The position numbers were made by a program, and so were the translations under genes. The notes under the pieces were generated by a model, which saw only the letters and a list, made by a program, of their open reading frames with translations, was not told the origin of the DNA and searched no databases. 64,000 nt of DNA from Zerene cesonia. Taxonomy: Eukaryota > Arthropoda > Insecta > Lepidoptera > Pieridae. The stretch is from NCBI RefSeq assembly GCF_012273895.1, contig NC_052118.1:2108001-2172000 (forward strand), read 5' to 3'. Shown one piece after another: positions 12,051 through 24,560 of this stretch (positions are counted from its first letter, which is position 1; every line of letters starts with the position of its first letter).

Positions 12051-13341
12051 GTTTTTCGAAACGAAAATCTATTTAAATAAATAAAAAAAGCATAGAGAAA
12101 AGTAAAAAACATATTAAAAATAGAACAGTAATTTCTAGTTAATAATATTTAACAAAAATGTTATGTACCTCTTTCTGTTCCTTGAACAAAATTAAACTGT
12201 ATATGTCATCTACATACAGTCGAAATTGTATTTGAAATATAGTATAAGAATAAAAGCATACACCATAAAACCTTAAATTTCATATTCATGTTTGGTACAA
12301 AGTAATATTGAATTTACATTGAGCCTTTAAATACGCTATAAAACTCAATATTATAGTGCATTTTCATCTCAGGTAAAAGGCAATACTTAACGTACGGTCG
12401 ACAATATACGGATAAATACATTACTTTAATACAGACAGAGAATAATCGACTTTATAAAGAAACATTAGAGCTTATTTTTGCTTAGGAAAGCTTTACATGT
12501 GACCTTTGGCTGCGGTTAACAAACGGCTATTTCGCTTAGCTAACTCTCCACTGGTCGAACAATAAAAAATAAGCAGCCATTCGCTTTGCAGCAGCTTGAG
12601 GTTTCTTTCATCGCTTGCTTTAAATTAAAGAACCTAACCAGCTTACTGTTTGCTAATATTTGTGTGAATGGAATATGCATCGAAATTTAAATTGCGATGC
12701 TAGTTTTATTCGTATGGTATAAAATGTTTTATTGTGTTATTATTGTTTCCTGAAATGCCGCTTTTGCTGCTTTTACATTTTATCAAGACGAATCCATTAT
12801 TAAGTGTCATTACACAACCTATTAAAACAAGATCTCTCGACTCAGATCATTGCTACAGCTAAAATTAATATACGCAGAACGAATAAGGTCCCCAGTCCAA
12901 TCGTAACATAAATCCGAGCCAGAATTACAAACGCATTAGTTTCGCGGCTTTAGATAAGGAAAAACAGAAACAAATTCTAACCGGGCAACTCGTGTCGTTC
13001 CATACGTAAAAACGTATCCGAAATCCGGGACCGAATTGTCACTTTTTATCTCGGGATAGCGCTGCAATCACCCGGCTCACTGAACGGGTTAATTAATGAA
13101 ATCTATTAACCTCTCCTCCTTAGGGACTACGTTTGTTCGCTGATTTTTTGCTTCGTCATCTATCTGGGCATTTTCCAACTGGTCGATGCTATTTCATTTT
13201 GATTGGACAGTTGAACGTTAAGCGGCGCTCTGTGTGACACAGTGCTATCTATGCTGTTGATAAAATGGCGCTGGAATTTACCGTGTTCCGATTTTGTGGA
13301 TTGGTTTAGTTCGGATATTGATTTTAAATACGCTCGGGATT
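12051..13341. other. Non-coding sequence with a more complex block near its end
   Basis: No gene recognised. From about 12880 to 13120 the sequence is notably less AT-rich, non-repetitive and rich in CG dinucleotides, with no sustained open frame. This is the kind of block that sometimes proves to be a conserved regulatory element, but this cannot be concluded here. Confidence 0.5.
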
Positions 13342-13418
13342 TAAATTACTGGAGCGGAAAAGTATTGGAATTGAAGATTGAGATACACGGGTCGGTGATA
13401 AAATTATAGATATGATTC
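13342..13418 (+). repeat. Left copy of a 77-bp sequence duplicated across a gap
   Basis: Identical over all 77 bases to 14419-14495 and directly abutting the N run. The position at both contig edges indicates two contig ends that overlap but were not merged, not a biological duplication. Confidence 0.93.
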
Positions 13419-14418
13419 NNNNNNNNNNNNNNNNNNNNNNNNNNNNNNNNNNNNNNNNNNNNNNNNNNNNNNNNNNNNNNNNNNNNNNNNNNNNNNNNNN
13501 NNNNNNNNNNNNNNNNNNNNNNNNNNNNNNNNNNNNNNNNNNNNNNNNNNNNNNNNNNNNNNNNNNNNNNNNNNNNNNNNNNNNNNNNNNNNNNNNNNNN
13601 NNNNNNNNNNNNNNNNNNNNNNNNNNNNNNNNNNNNNNNNNNNNNNNNNNNNNNNNNNNNNNNNNNNNNNNNNNNNNNNNNNNNNNNNNNNNNNNNNNNN
13701 NNNNNNNNNNNNNNNNNNNNNNNNNNNNNNNNNNNNNNNNNNNNNNNNNNNNNNNNNNNNNNNNNNNNNNNNNNNNNNNNNNNNNNNNNNNNNNNNNNNN
13801 NNNNNNNNNNNNNNNNNNNNNNNNNNNNNNNNNNNNNNNNNNNNNNNNNNNNNNNNNNNNNNNNNNNNNNNNNNNNNNNNNNNNNNNNNNNNNNNNNNNN
13901 NNNNNNNNNNNNNNNNNNNNNNNNNNNNNNNNNNNNNNNNNNNNNNNNNNNNNNNNNNNNNNNNNNNNNNNNNNNNNNNNNNNNNNNNNNNNNNNNNNNN
14001 NNNNNNNNNNNNNNNNNNNNNNNNNNNNNNNNNNNNNNNNNNNNNNNNNNNNNNNNNNNNNNNNNNNNNNNNNNNNNNNNNNNNNNNNNNNNNNNNNNNN
14101 NNNNNNNNNNNNNNNNNNNNNNNNNNNNNNNNNNNNNNNNNNNNNNNNNNNNNNNNNNNNNNNNNNNNNNNNNNNNNNNNNNNNNNNNNNNNNNNNNNNN
14201 NNNNNNNNNNNNNNNNNNNNNNNNNNNNNNNNNNNNNNNNNNNNNNNNNNNNNNNNNNNNNNNNNNNNNNNNNNNNNNNNNNNNNNNNNNNNNNNNNNNN
14301 NNNNNNNNNNNNNNNNNNNNNNNNNNNNNNNNNNNNNNNNNNNNNNNNNNNNNNNNNNNNNNNNNNNNNNNNNNNNNNNNNNNNNNNNNNNNNNNNNNNN
14401 NNNNNNNNNNNNNNNNNN
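13419..14418. other. Scaffold gap of 1000 N, probably spurious
   Basis: Exactly 1000 N. Because the 77 bp before it equal the 77 bp after it, the contigs probably overlap here and the gap has no real length. Confidence 0.93.
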
Positions 14419-14495
14419 TAAATTACTGGAGCGGAAAAGTATTGGAATTGAAGATTGAGATACACGGGTCGGTGATAAAATTATAGATATGATTC
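14419..14495 (+). repeat. Right copy of the 77-bp sequence duplicated across the gap
   Basis: Base-for-base identical to 13342-13418. From 14496 the sequence continues into new DNA. Confidence 0.93.
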
Positions 14496-15120
14496 GAGAA
14501 TTATAAATTCCTTTCTTTTGAATTGTACGATTTATTTAAGATGGAAATCATTTACTGTTTCTGTGAAATATTTGATTTGCACAACACACAATTTGAAACT
14601 TATTTGTGTTTTGTAGGTACGCAGGCAAAAGGTTTTTATCGAAACTAAAATGTAGATAATTAGATAACTTACAAAATAATATAATTTATACTCTGTGTTC
14701 TACTTTGATCCTCTTGACAGGACTATTTTTAATAGTTTTAGATTTCTTAGACCCATCGTAGTTTTTGCAATTAAATTAAATTTAAAAATTGGGGACAGTG
14801 AACAAAGAGCTTTTTATTATAATTTATAAAAATACACGTACAAATAAACGGTAAGGCCAACACAAGAACCTTAAATGTCATTAATATGTTAGTAATTAAA
14901 CTAATCACACGTAAGGTTGCAGTCATATTGATAGAAAAGTTGCTCCAACGCACGTATCGTGCTCGTGAACAAAGCCTAAAACTTTCTGTTCTTGAAATAA
15001 GAAATCCGAAACCCTATTCTGACACTTAGTCGATAGTATTTGTCAACCAATGTAACAAACAAATAACAATGAAAAATGTACTTAATTCATTAAACGATCA
15101 CTATTATATGAATTGAATTT
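14496..15120. other. AT-rich non-coding sequence
   Basis: No gene or repeat recognised. Confidence 0.5.
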
Positions 15121-15220
15121 TTAATATAATTTACTAAGAGATATGTACATATATATCTCTTAAAAAATTATATTTATAATAATAGCATATATTTTGTTAC
15201 ATAACGAAATATATGCTATT
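15121..15220. repeat. Cluster of two AT-rich hairpins
   Basis: The first hairpin pairs aagagatat (about 15136) with atatctctt (about 15161). The second pairs 15181-15199 with 15202-15220, 19-bp arms with one mismatch and a two-base loop. Both are AT-rich, so chance is a weaker objection than for the hairpin at 8903 but still does not explain two side by side. Confidence 0.7.
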
Positions 15221-15659
15221 GCATAATTTTTATTACTTAATTCAAGGTAATGTCAGGAAAATTTTAATTTTGTTTAAGAATAAGCAACTGAGGTTGAAAT
15301 GTTTGTTTAACATTAGCAGGCACGAAGGCTGCGTGTTAAATATCGCAGAGCATTGATGCTGCGTTGATATAAATATTCATGATAGGGAGACGGAATGTTA
15401 ATACCCGGGATAAACGCTTCGCAAGATATAAGAGAATCGCGAGTTGAGACTTAAATTATCTCACTATGCTGGAAGTTTGTTGTGGAACGAGTCTCGCGAT
15501 TTGTTTGCTATATGAGTAATATTTAAGGTTTTTTAAGTGGCAAAACCTTTTCTTTTTAAAACAATATCATAGAAAATCTTTATCAGAACATGAAGGAACA
15601 TAACAATTATGTTTTATTTTTTCAACTTTAAGTAAAGGTTACCAATTCAACTGTATTTT
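15221..15659. other. Non-coding sequence
   Basis: No gene or repeat recognised. Confidence 0.5.
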
Positions 15660-15790
15660 TTTTGTATTTAACACCTTATGACTTTTCGCTAGGTGGACTA
15701 ATTTCAAGATAATTTTTTCATTTGAAAGCTTTTACCCTAATTGGGCCATTTAAATTTAACTAGTTCTTACAATTTGTATGTGGTTAATTT
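15660..15790 (+). mobile_element. D-family repeat fragment, diverged
   Basis: Shares with the copies at 11944 and 35818 the series: acttttcgct, ggtggactaattt, a T run, tttgaaagct, and the block ending agttcttacaattt. It is heavily diverged and has no coding potential. Confidence 0.5.
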
Positions 15791-16301
15791 CTTGTTAAAA
15801 AATGCAGATATATATTTTCACTAACTTTTCTTAAGAAATTTAATACCAAACTGAAATGAGGATGAGGAAGCATGTGTTTTCTTTGTTTTAATATTCCTTT
15901 TTATCTGCCATAAGTCGTTGGCTATTAACAAGATATAACCTACTTAGCAAATTAGAGCACCTTCAAAGTCCGAACTTCTTGATGAACTTTTAGTTCAGAA
16001 AGTAATAACTATGTTCTTATTGTACGTCCCAGATTAAAACTGAAGTTTCCGAACGCCTCTCACTTGTTCTACGATATTAAAAGCAGGCGTCGTGCATTAG
16101 TTCGACGTCTGTTGCAGGTGTAATTGTGGGGGGATTATGATCGGGGTAAAGACAATGGGTCATTGCTAATCTCAATTTTTATAGCATACAAACGGCTTTA
16201 TTTGTGTTTTTTGTTGAGCGTTTTGCGCGATGTAATTCGTAATTATTGAGTATTTTCTTTCATCTCGTTGTAACGTTACCTTGATCGTTATTATATATTA
16301 T
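15791..16301. other. Non-coding sequence
   Basis: No gene or repeat recognised. Confidence 0.5.
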
Positions 16302-16490
16302 ACTAGCTGCGCCCCGCGGTTTCACCCGCGTAAGTCCGTATCCCGTAGGAATATCGGGATAAAAAATAGATGTTGGCCGATTCTCAGACCTACCCAATAT
16401 GCTTACCAAATTTCAGAGGAATCGGTCAAGCCGTTTCGGAGGAGTATGGCAACGAAAACTGTGACACGAGAATTTTATATATATAAGAAT
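16302..16490 (+). mobile_element. RT1 repeat, second 3' subtype, well preserved
   Basis: The head actagctgcgccccgcggtt is intact, followed by cacccgcgtaagtccg and atcgggataaaa. It then switches to a different 3' half (gccgattctcagacctaccc, aatcggtcaagccgtttcgg, gacacgagaattttatat) from that of the copies at 3331 and 61934. A shared 5' head with alternative 3' halves is typical of related retroposon subfamilies. Confidence 0.85.
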
Positions 16491-16861
16491 GTCATTTTTT
16501 TATCCCAGTAAACGTGTACAGATTTTGTTGTATTTTATTATTTTGTAGTAACGCTATTTCCTTGTATGCATATACTTTTCCTTACTCGATTCTCTTTGGA
16601 TTTTGTGTTATTATTTAGTTATAGTTATTTATAGACTTAACCTTCATATAATGTGGTATATTGTTAGACTGCAGGGCATTAACTAAGAACAAAATTAAAA
16701 GTATTACTACTATATGAATAATTTTATACCTACTTTACGAAGCAATCAGGTACCATATATTTTTTTCTATTACAAATTGTAGAACAGCTTTATTCAAATA
16801 TATAGTAAGAATTTAAAGCCTAATTGAAACATTTTGTTAAACGGTGTTTCATAGTCAGCAT
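16491..16861. other. AT-rich non-coding sequence
   Basis: No gene or repeat recognised. Confidence 0.5.
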
Positions 16862-17102
16862 GATTAACAAACAGCGCATTAAGAATCAGTGGTAAGAACC
16901 TCTGATTTAAGTTGATTTTTTTTCAATATATTGCTACAGTATCTATATCACCACTACTCGAAACGGTGAAGGAAAGCATCGTGAGGAAATCGACATGCTT
17001 AAGAGTTAAAAAAATTATGACGTGTGACATCTGCCAATCCGCACTGGGCCTGGTGGATTATTCCCTGAATCCTCATAGGAGACCTCTGTCCTGACTGAAG
17101 AT
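16862..17102 (+). mobile_element. S1 tRNA-derived SINE, partial head
   Basis: The body gaaacggtgaaggaaagcat, cgtgaggaaat, gacatctgccaatccgcact and gggcctggtggatt is the characteristic lepidopteran SINE body. A decayed tRNA-like head with tcagtggtaagaacctctga lies at about 16889. A clean B box is not visible, so this copy is unlikely to be transcribed by Pol III. It shares its body with the copies at 2341 (minus) and 39061 (plus). Confidence 0.8.
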
Positions 17103-17439
17103 GATAATATATTCTCAGTATAGTATGATGATTTCTCATGTACTCTAAGTTTATATCCAACAAATAATAATCGCAACAATTATCTTAGATTGATAAATAG
17201 TACAATCCGGGACTGGATACTCCAACAAAATCTAGGACATCAATAATTAACTTTAATTAATAACAAGTAGCTTTCAACCTATATACCTGACCTGTATCAC
17301 ATCATCGAAGCCTTAACATGACTTTTCCGATGTAATCAACGACATACATAACTATCAACTATCTTATCTGAAAACGAGTATTACTACCCAGAAAATAAAA
17401 CAATATTATTTAAAAAAGCTAATAGAAAAAACGTGTGTA
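17103..17439. other. Non-coding sequence before a scaffold gap
   Basis: No gene or repeat recognised. Confidence 0.5.
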
Positions 17440-18439
17440 NNNNNNNNNNNNNNNNNNNNNNNNNNNNNNNNNNNNNNNNNNNNNNNNNNNNNNNNNNNNN
17501 NNNNNNNNNNNNNNNNNNNNNNNNNNNNNNNNNNNNNNNNNNNNNNNNNNNNNNNNNNNNNNNNNNNNNNNNNNNNNNNNNNNNNNNNNNNNNNNNNNNN
17601 NNNNNNNNNNNNNNNNNNNNNNNNNNNNNNNNNNNNNNNNNNNNNNNNNNNNNNNNNNNNNNNNNNNNNNNNNNNNNNNNNNNNNNNNNNNNNNNNNNNN
17701 NNNNNNNNNNNNNNNNNNNNNNNNNNNNNNNNNNNNNNNNNNNNNNNNNNNNNNNNNNNNNNNNNNNNNNNNNNNNNNNNNNNNNNNNNNNNNNNNNNNN
17801 NNNNNNNNNNNNNNNNNNNNNNNNNNNNNNNNNNNNNNNNNNNNNNNNNNNNNNNNNNNNNNNNNNNNNNNNNNNNNNNNNNNNNNNNNNNNNNNNNNNN
17901 NNNNNNNNNNNNNNNNNNNNNNNNNNNNNNNNNNNNNNNNNNNNNNNNNNNNNNNNNNNNNNNNNNNNNNNNNNNNNNNNNNNNNNNNNNNNNNNNNNNN
18001 NNNNNNNNNNNNNNNNNNNNNNNNNNNNNNNNNNNNNNNNNNNNNNNNNNNNNNNNNNNNNNNNNNNNNNNNNNNNNNNNNNNNNNNNNNNNNNNNNNNN
18101 NNNNNNNNNNNNNNNNNNNNNNNNNNNNNNNNNNNNNNNNNNNNNNNNNNNNNNNNNNNNNNNNNNNNNNNNNNNNNNNNNNNNNNNNNNNNNNNNNNNN
18201 NNNNNNNNNNNNNNNNNNNNNNNNNNNNNNNNNNNNNNNNNNNNNNNNNNNNNNNNNNNNNNNNNNNNNNNNNNNNNNNNNNNNNNNNNNNNNNNNNNNN
18301 NNNNNNNNNNNNNNNNNNNNNNNNNNNNNNNNNNNNNNNNNNNNNNNNNNNNNNNNNNNNNNNNNNNNNNNNNNNNNNNNNNNNNNNNNNNNNNNNNNNN
18401 NNNNNNNNNNNNNNNNNNNNNNNNNNNNNNNNNNNNNNN
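17440..18439. other. Scaffold gap of 1000 N
   Basis: Exactly 1000 unresolved bases. I see no overlap between the flanks, so true missing sequence is possible. Confidence 0.98.
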
Positions 18440-21400
18440 AACCTCATAAGGTTTCACAGCGCAAAATATTTTGTAAAAAGTGTTTTATTTTCTGTACTAA
18501 TAATAAATAATAAATAATAAAAATAATAATCAGCAACCAGTTACAAAATCAAACTTTCTTTTTAATTAAAACCTTAAAAAGCGGTCAAATATTATAAATT
18601 TTTGACCTGTCCTTTTTCGGATTCTTCTATCGAGAGCAAAATCTAATAACTTCCTCTTGTAATGCAATAACATAAAAGCTTGATAGGTTCTTTTTAATTC
18701 TCAACTAATTACACATATAAAAACTAAAAGTACCATATTAGTAGATGGAAAACAGACTGTTGTGGATCACGAACTGTGCCGCGCTGTTTCACGCACGTAC
18801 GCTGCTTAGCCTATAATAGCCTACCATAAATTGATTAATTATCTAACACTGAAATAATTTTTCCAAACAAACTTCTCTTTACATATAAATGTGTTAGTAT
18901 GGTAATAGATAAATTCCATTACTACGAACGACTATGGGGTATTTTCCTTCCACTAAAACGTAAATTACAAATTAACAAGCATATCAACGGCGATGCATTT
19001 CGAAAGCTTTCCAATTTCTCTGAGCGATATAATTTCGTGTGCGAAGCTCGTATCGATATTAGACAGAAATAATATCCTTCAGTTAGATTGCTATTTCCGT
19101 TGCAATGTTTGAATAAGATATCAAACGGTACCATAATATTGTACACGATTCTATTTATTTAATATCACTTTAAGAGCCTTAGAAATGTGTCTGCAACATA
19201 TCAATTTAGTCGTTTCCAATCCAATACAATTTCAATTTGAAAATTTAAATTGTAAAATTATTAAACATTTTTGCGTTTATTTTTTGCTATTGCTTGATTA
19301 TTTGCTGCAATACGCAGATTGCGGAAGTAATAAAGAATTACCAATTTTAACATGCAAACATGAGTTTACTGTTAAAAATCAAATGTATGAAGCTTATTTT
19401 ATGTAATCAAGACAACTATGAAAAAATTTCGTTTTGTCATAAAGGGTTTACATTATATACAACTTTTAATCAGAGAAAGCTCTATAATTTTGAATATAGA
19501 CTAGTTTTTGTGTATAATTTTTATGCAATTACGAAGAACATAATATACCTAAATTAACAAAGATGTTTCTAGAGGATTGAATAACATCAATTAACAAAAA
19601 ATAATAAGTAAACAAGGGCAAAATAAATACACAAAAGCCGAAGTGGTGAGAGATATGTAGGTAACGCTTGTAAGGCGTTCCCTTTTCCATGACAATGCGT
19701 TGAGTCGCGTGACTCGCATAACATAAAACGCCTATTTTAACAATCCTTTGTTTATTCACCAAGAGATATGAGTCTGTACCTGATAAGCTTATCAAAGCTG
19801 GGTTTTAACATAGTTTTTTTTTATGGGAAATTTATAATGTTATGCACGCAAATAAAACGTTTTTTCTAGGTTATAGTTGAGAGTAGGTCGTAGTTTTTGC
19901 TTCACTAAATAAAGATTGCGGCATTTTTAATTTGTACATTTGTACATAAAATACTTTTAACGTACAGACAAGTTAAAGGATTATTAATGAATTAAATTAA
20001 ATTACATATGAAAGTATGCAATAACTCCTACTAAACGTTGTTAACAGAATTAACTTCTCCTTAAGATCTATAGCACCATTCATTTATATAACACGTGTGA
20101 TCTAACAAACAAAAACATTTAAGTGGAAGTGCGAGTGAAAATGTTAAATAAACTTCGTGTACAATAATCTCGTATTATGACATTAGCAGTTTGCATGCGA
20201 CTCACGACGGTTTAAATCCGTATTTCTCATAATCTTATTCGCACACTCCTGTAAAGACCTTTTATCTACGTATGTACAGGGATTGAAGAAACTTCTATCG
20301 CCTTTATGATGTTTTGTGAAGTAAATGTTGAGCAATAAGCGCGTGAGTGGGAAACAAGAATTGTGTATACCAAGATTTATATTGTTAAATTATACAAGTA
20401 CATTTTTAAAGGAATTCAGCCAAGGATTATAATGTGAATGTGACTTGAAGATTTGTCTGTATTAAGATGTGGATTAGCAGCTCTTGGCTTATAATATTAA
20501 CGAGTAAATACGTTTAACCGTGTGTGTGCAGTTGTGTATTGTTAGGCTGTCATGGCCTTGTCAGATCCGACATTGAATATGGGACTTTTCCAAAATGCAT
20601 ACTTTAATAGCAAAAAGGAAACAGGGAAAAGGGAACTACAGAAACTCTACAGAAACTCATTAAAAACTATCTTTGATCTGCAACTTTACATCTTATATAT
20701 TCAAAAAATATTTAATTGGTACCTCATATGCTTATAGATAATATTTTGTGACAATCAACGCATTTTTTATTTATTGTCCCATATATTAACTGTAGCACGT
20801 TAATAGATTCAAATGTTTATACTAAAATCCATTAAATAATATTATATTTAGGCTAAAAACTACAGAAATAAACAAAACCGTAAATACTTAATTTCGAAAA
20901 TTACACTCAATTTATCTCGCGACAAAAAAGTTGATTAAAAAGTAGACTTACAAAATGTCCAAAAATATTTTACATTTCTATTCTGTTCATGAAATAAATT
21001 GTTACTCAGTTTACAGAATTAAGGGTACTCCCACGTTTGCTTTGTAACCACTAAGCAAACGAATTTGCACTCTTTCCTAACGAAAAAAGAGTTCAAAATT
21101 AAGGTTTCCCTTAATTATGTTTGTATGCGTGTGCATAATATTAAAACTGTCAGGACTGAATTTGTCGTATAAAATCTCAACAATAATTGCCAAATTATAT
21201 TAAAAGACACTGAATCAAAATTTCTATTGTCACTCATTGCAATATGTTGATACATTTTATCCTCTTCTAGGAAGTATTTCTGTGTTCCTTTTCAAATATC
21301 ACATTTTTTTTTATATAAACTTGTAATTTTTTTAATTTATTAGAGCCGTTGCTTTTTAAACTTCGTTATGTACATAACACATCCTGATGAGGACTTTTAT

Positions 21401-21977
21401 AAAACGTCTTGATTGATTTCGATTGATTTTTCCTGTATTCAGATCGATCTAGAGTATGCATTATATAATATATAAGTGGAATATAAAAATGTATGTTAAT
21501 ATATTGAAAAATCAAAAGTACAATTAAAAACCTATAAATAATGTTATTCTTAGGTTCTATATAATATCATAATGTTACGACGAAGCGATTTTTTGATATG
21601 AATATATGTCTAATTCTTAAGAAGCTACAGAGTAATACAGGCTTCTTTCCATTGCGTTGAAATATCCCTCGGGAACTTCCTTTGATTGCACGAGAAAACC
21701 TAGGTGGAAAGCGAGTATCAAACAAAACATTACATCTACTCCCTGACTACACAACAGCATCGCTTTAAGAATATTGCGGCAAAGTTCAACCTAATATATT
21801 TAATGACATTAGAAATTATACTACCGTCTCTTAGACTGGCAGCTTAAGATGCCAAATGGGGATAAATTCGTGGATTGCTCAATTTATTCAAGGGACTGTC
21901 GAATTAGCATCCGAAACGATCGCACCGCCTTATAATTGGGCGCTGTTTAGAGAAGTGATGTATCGACTATTAATAAT
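18440..21977. other. Non-coding sequence without recognisable repeats
   Basis: A long stretch with no gene and no repeat family I recognise. Open frames of 61-88 codons (for example 19529-19795 minus and 20552-20737 plus) have no identifiable product. A small duplication of acagaaactc lies near 20637-20660. The block at about 21640-21960 is less AT-rich. Confidence 0.5.
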
Positions 21978-22072
21978 CGGGATGCGAATACCGAATCGGG
22001 ATGCGAATACCGAATTGGGATGCGAATACCGAATCGGGATGCGGATACCGGATAGCAATGCGAATACCGAAT
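21978..22072 (+). repeat. Minisatellite, 19-bp unit, five copies
   Basis: Five head-to-tail units at 21978, 21997, 22016, 22035 and 22054 follow the pattern cgggatgcgaataccgaat. Units 1 and 2 are identical, unit 3 differs at one base, and units 4 and 5 carry more changes, so the array seems to decay to the right. The unit is far more CG-rich than its surroundings. It is in an open frame of 77 codons (21856-22089), but 19 is not a multiple of three, so the frame shifts in each unit and a protein repeat is not encoded. Confidence 0.95.
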
Positions 22073-23902
22073 ATTTAGCGGTTTATTAAAAAAACAGAGC
22101 ATTGCCTGCATTCCATCGCTTCTGCATTGTATTAATCATCGTTTCGCAGAAACATGAACATATATTTTTAAAATGAAACACAAAGGTATTTTATTATTAT
22201 CTGCATTTCCATAGTTACAAACCTCACTCCTTTCGGATTGAATAATATACCGGGAGTTTTTGTGTCAATTTCAGGTTATAAAAACCTGTGCCCCAAATAA
22301 TATTCAAATCCATTGAGCCGTTTTTACGTTGTTCAAACCCAATCTTTATTATTCATAAATATTTTGAGATATCTTTCTAGTATATCTGGACTTATATTAT
22401 AACAACTGCTAGAGCCCACGGTATAAGTATACTTGTATTATAAGTTTTTACCCAATCCGATTAAAGAAGCTTATGTTGTAGTGTGGTGTGGTTTTATTAA
22501 TAAAGTATGGTACATACAACCATCCATCTTTTCATACTTTTTGTATTTTCAGTTCATTCTGTGTCACTTTCATCAGGTTTGATTATTAATTTGTAAATAA
22601 AGACATAACTCAAATTTCAGGCAACGTAATTCTTATATTGAATACATTATTGTAGTCGCTTTGATTAATCAATTCAATGTGACAGAACCAACCAAATGAA
22701 TTACTCGTTTCTTCAACAATCGACTCGAATCGTGCAATTTGTCAATACCGAATATTAAACATCACTAGGTGTTTACACGTCGGAATTCTCTTAGTGTTTG
22801 TCGAATGTTGCTTTTGAATAATGGATACGTTTCAATTTTGTATAGACTGGCCTATTTTAAGTTGTTTGCCGTTTACGCTTATAACGCAATTCACAAGAAG
22901 TATTGAGATTAATCAATTATCTATCTATCTATATATTATGTATAAATAATAATAAGTAAAAGTGTAAAAAATATGACTATAACTTTTGTTTGTAAGTGTA
23001 AATTATAAATTATGCGATATTCTAATAACTGTTTAATTACCACAGCTTAAAAGACTTACAATGTCTATTTGATATTCTTCGCTAAGGAATAATTTACCAT
23101 ATAAAAAGATTTGTGTTATATATAAATAAAACTTCAAAAATTGTAAAATCAACCCAATTTGAGATTTTTTGCATTTTCATAAATAATAAATTATTTGAAA
23201 TTAAAATATTTTACACACAAAATAACATAGTTATAATTTACATTACAGTATTATTGAAATTCCAACTTTAGTAATAAAAAATATTTCAACTACGAAGGTC
23301 AACTTTCAAATTATCTATAAACAATGTATTAAGATCACTTTTTAATACGTTAGGTTCTGCACAAAAATAACCACCCGCACTTTGTTGTTCTTATACAGGT
23401 CATATGTTTTTTCACTCTCTACACAGTCTAGTTCATAGTTTACATTATAAGTCTACCTGGAACCACAATGATTTTGAATTGTAATATGAATAAAAAATAA
23501 AAACACAAATCAATTACGAAAGTCATTTATATTCCTGAAAACGACTTAGATATCAATCCCGCAATCATTAAAAAGGGTTAAAACAAAAGCTTAATAAGAA
23601 TGGAAGTAGCAGGGTTATACTAAATCGATCCAATTATGCGAGATTTAATTAATGCTGAAAAAGTTAATAGTCGATCTTATCGGAACGAGCCGTTAGCCTT
23701 GACCCCTTGCAGGTGAGGGCTGATAGGTCAAGAGTTTTACATTTCATTCTTTTTCATTCGACTGTGGAGTTCTATATTATATCTTATTATATTTTTAGGC
23801 GTGTTTAATATTCATATTGAAAAAAATAATTCCTTGACACAATGCCATCCCCGCTAGCTCTAGCAAAATCCATTTGTTGAATTTAACTATTGATGTTATG
23901 AC
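22073..23902. other. AT-rich non-coding sequence
   Basis: No gene recognised. A short ctatctatctata microsatellite lies near 22919. Otherwise nothing stands out. Confidence 0.5.
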
Positions 23903-24008
23903 GGTGAATCATCATCATCATCAGCCGGTTTTGTTCCCAATGCGGGGGTACAGGCGGGCGCAGGACTTAATCCTGCACAGTGTGGTTTGATAGATGTCAC
24001 ATGTCGTT
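23903..24008 (-). mobile_element. S1 SINE 3' end, antisense
   Basis: On the minus strand this reads acatgtgacatctatcaaac, then tcctgcgcccgcctgtaccc, gcattgggaacaaa and a tgatgatgatgatga microsatellite. That is the 3' half and tail of the SINE whose full form is at 39061. The 5' part is missing. Confidence 0.75.
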
Positions 24009-24018
24009 TAAATTTTAA

Positions 24019-24150
24019 TATAGAATAGAATAGGATAATTTTTAATTTAATGTACTAACATAGTTTTTAAGCATATTGTGACTAACAAAATGAGTCTTGA
24101 TAGTTGCTCGAATAAATGAAATTGTTATTATTAATATTAATAATAGAAGT
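24019..24150 (+). mobile_element. Non-LTR retrotransposon-like 3' tail
   Basis: The block gtgactaacaaaatgagtct followed by gctcgaataaatgaaattg and an attatt-type run matches the 3' UTR ends of LINE-like elements common in moths and butterflies: a polyadenylation-like aataaa followed by a trinucleotide microsatellite. No reverse transcriptase remnant is present upstream, so this is a strongly 5'-truncated copy. It could instead be the 3' end of a processed transcript. Confidence 0.5.
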
Positions 24151-24560
24151 TTTTTCTAAATACCACCATATATTCTTATAACATAAATCGTCGTGAATAA
24201 GAACTTAGCTTATGAACCTTATTTCAAAATCATTTAAGGACTAATCTGTATACAATACTCCGTTATTTCTAATATTTATAAGAGCTATAAACTTGAAGCG
24301 CTCGATCTAAATTCTTAGTTATCCGAAACACGAGCCGGTTTGTAATACGACTCAATCTCGAAATGTAAATTTTAAGCGATTCCGTTACTTGAATAATCAA
24401 GAACAGATAGAGTGGATCAAGTATTTATGTGTTAGGCGTTGTTGTAGGTACCTGCTTAGTAAAAAGCTGGAGTCAATTTGTATTTAGACATATGATCCGT
24501 TTCATATACCGGAATTTCTATTTTTATATGCTGGAAACGTTATAACTTTCTATTTTTTTT
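24151..24560. other. Non-coding sequence
   Basis: No gene or repeat recognised. Confidence 0.5.

Noticed and set aside
21978..22072. CRISPR-like array
   Set aside because: Units are contiguous with no spacers, and the genome is eukaryotic; it is a minisatellite.
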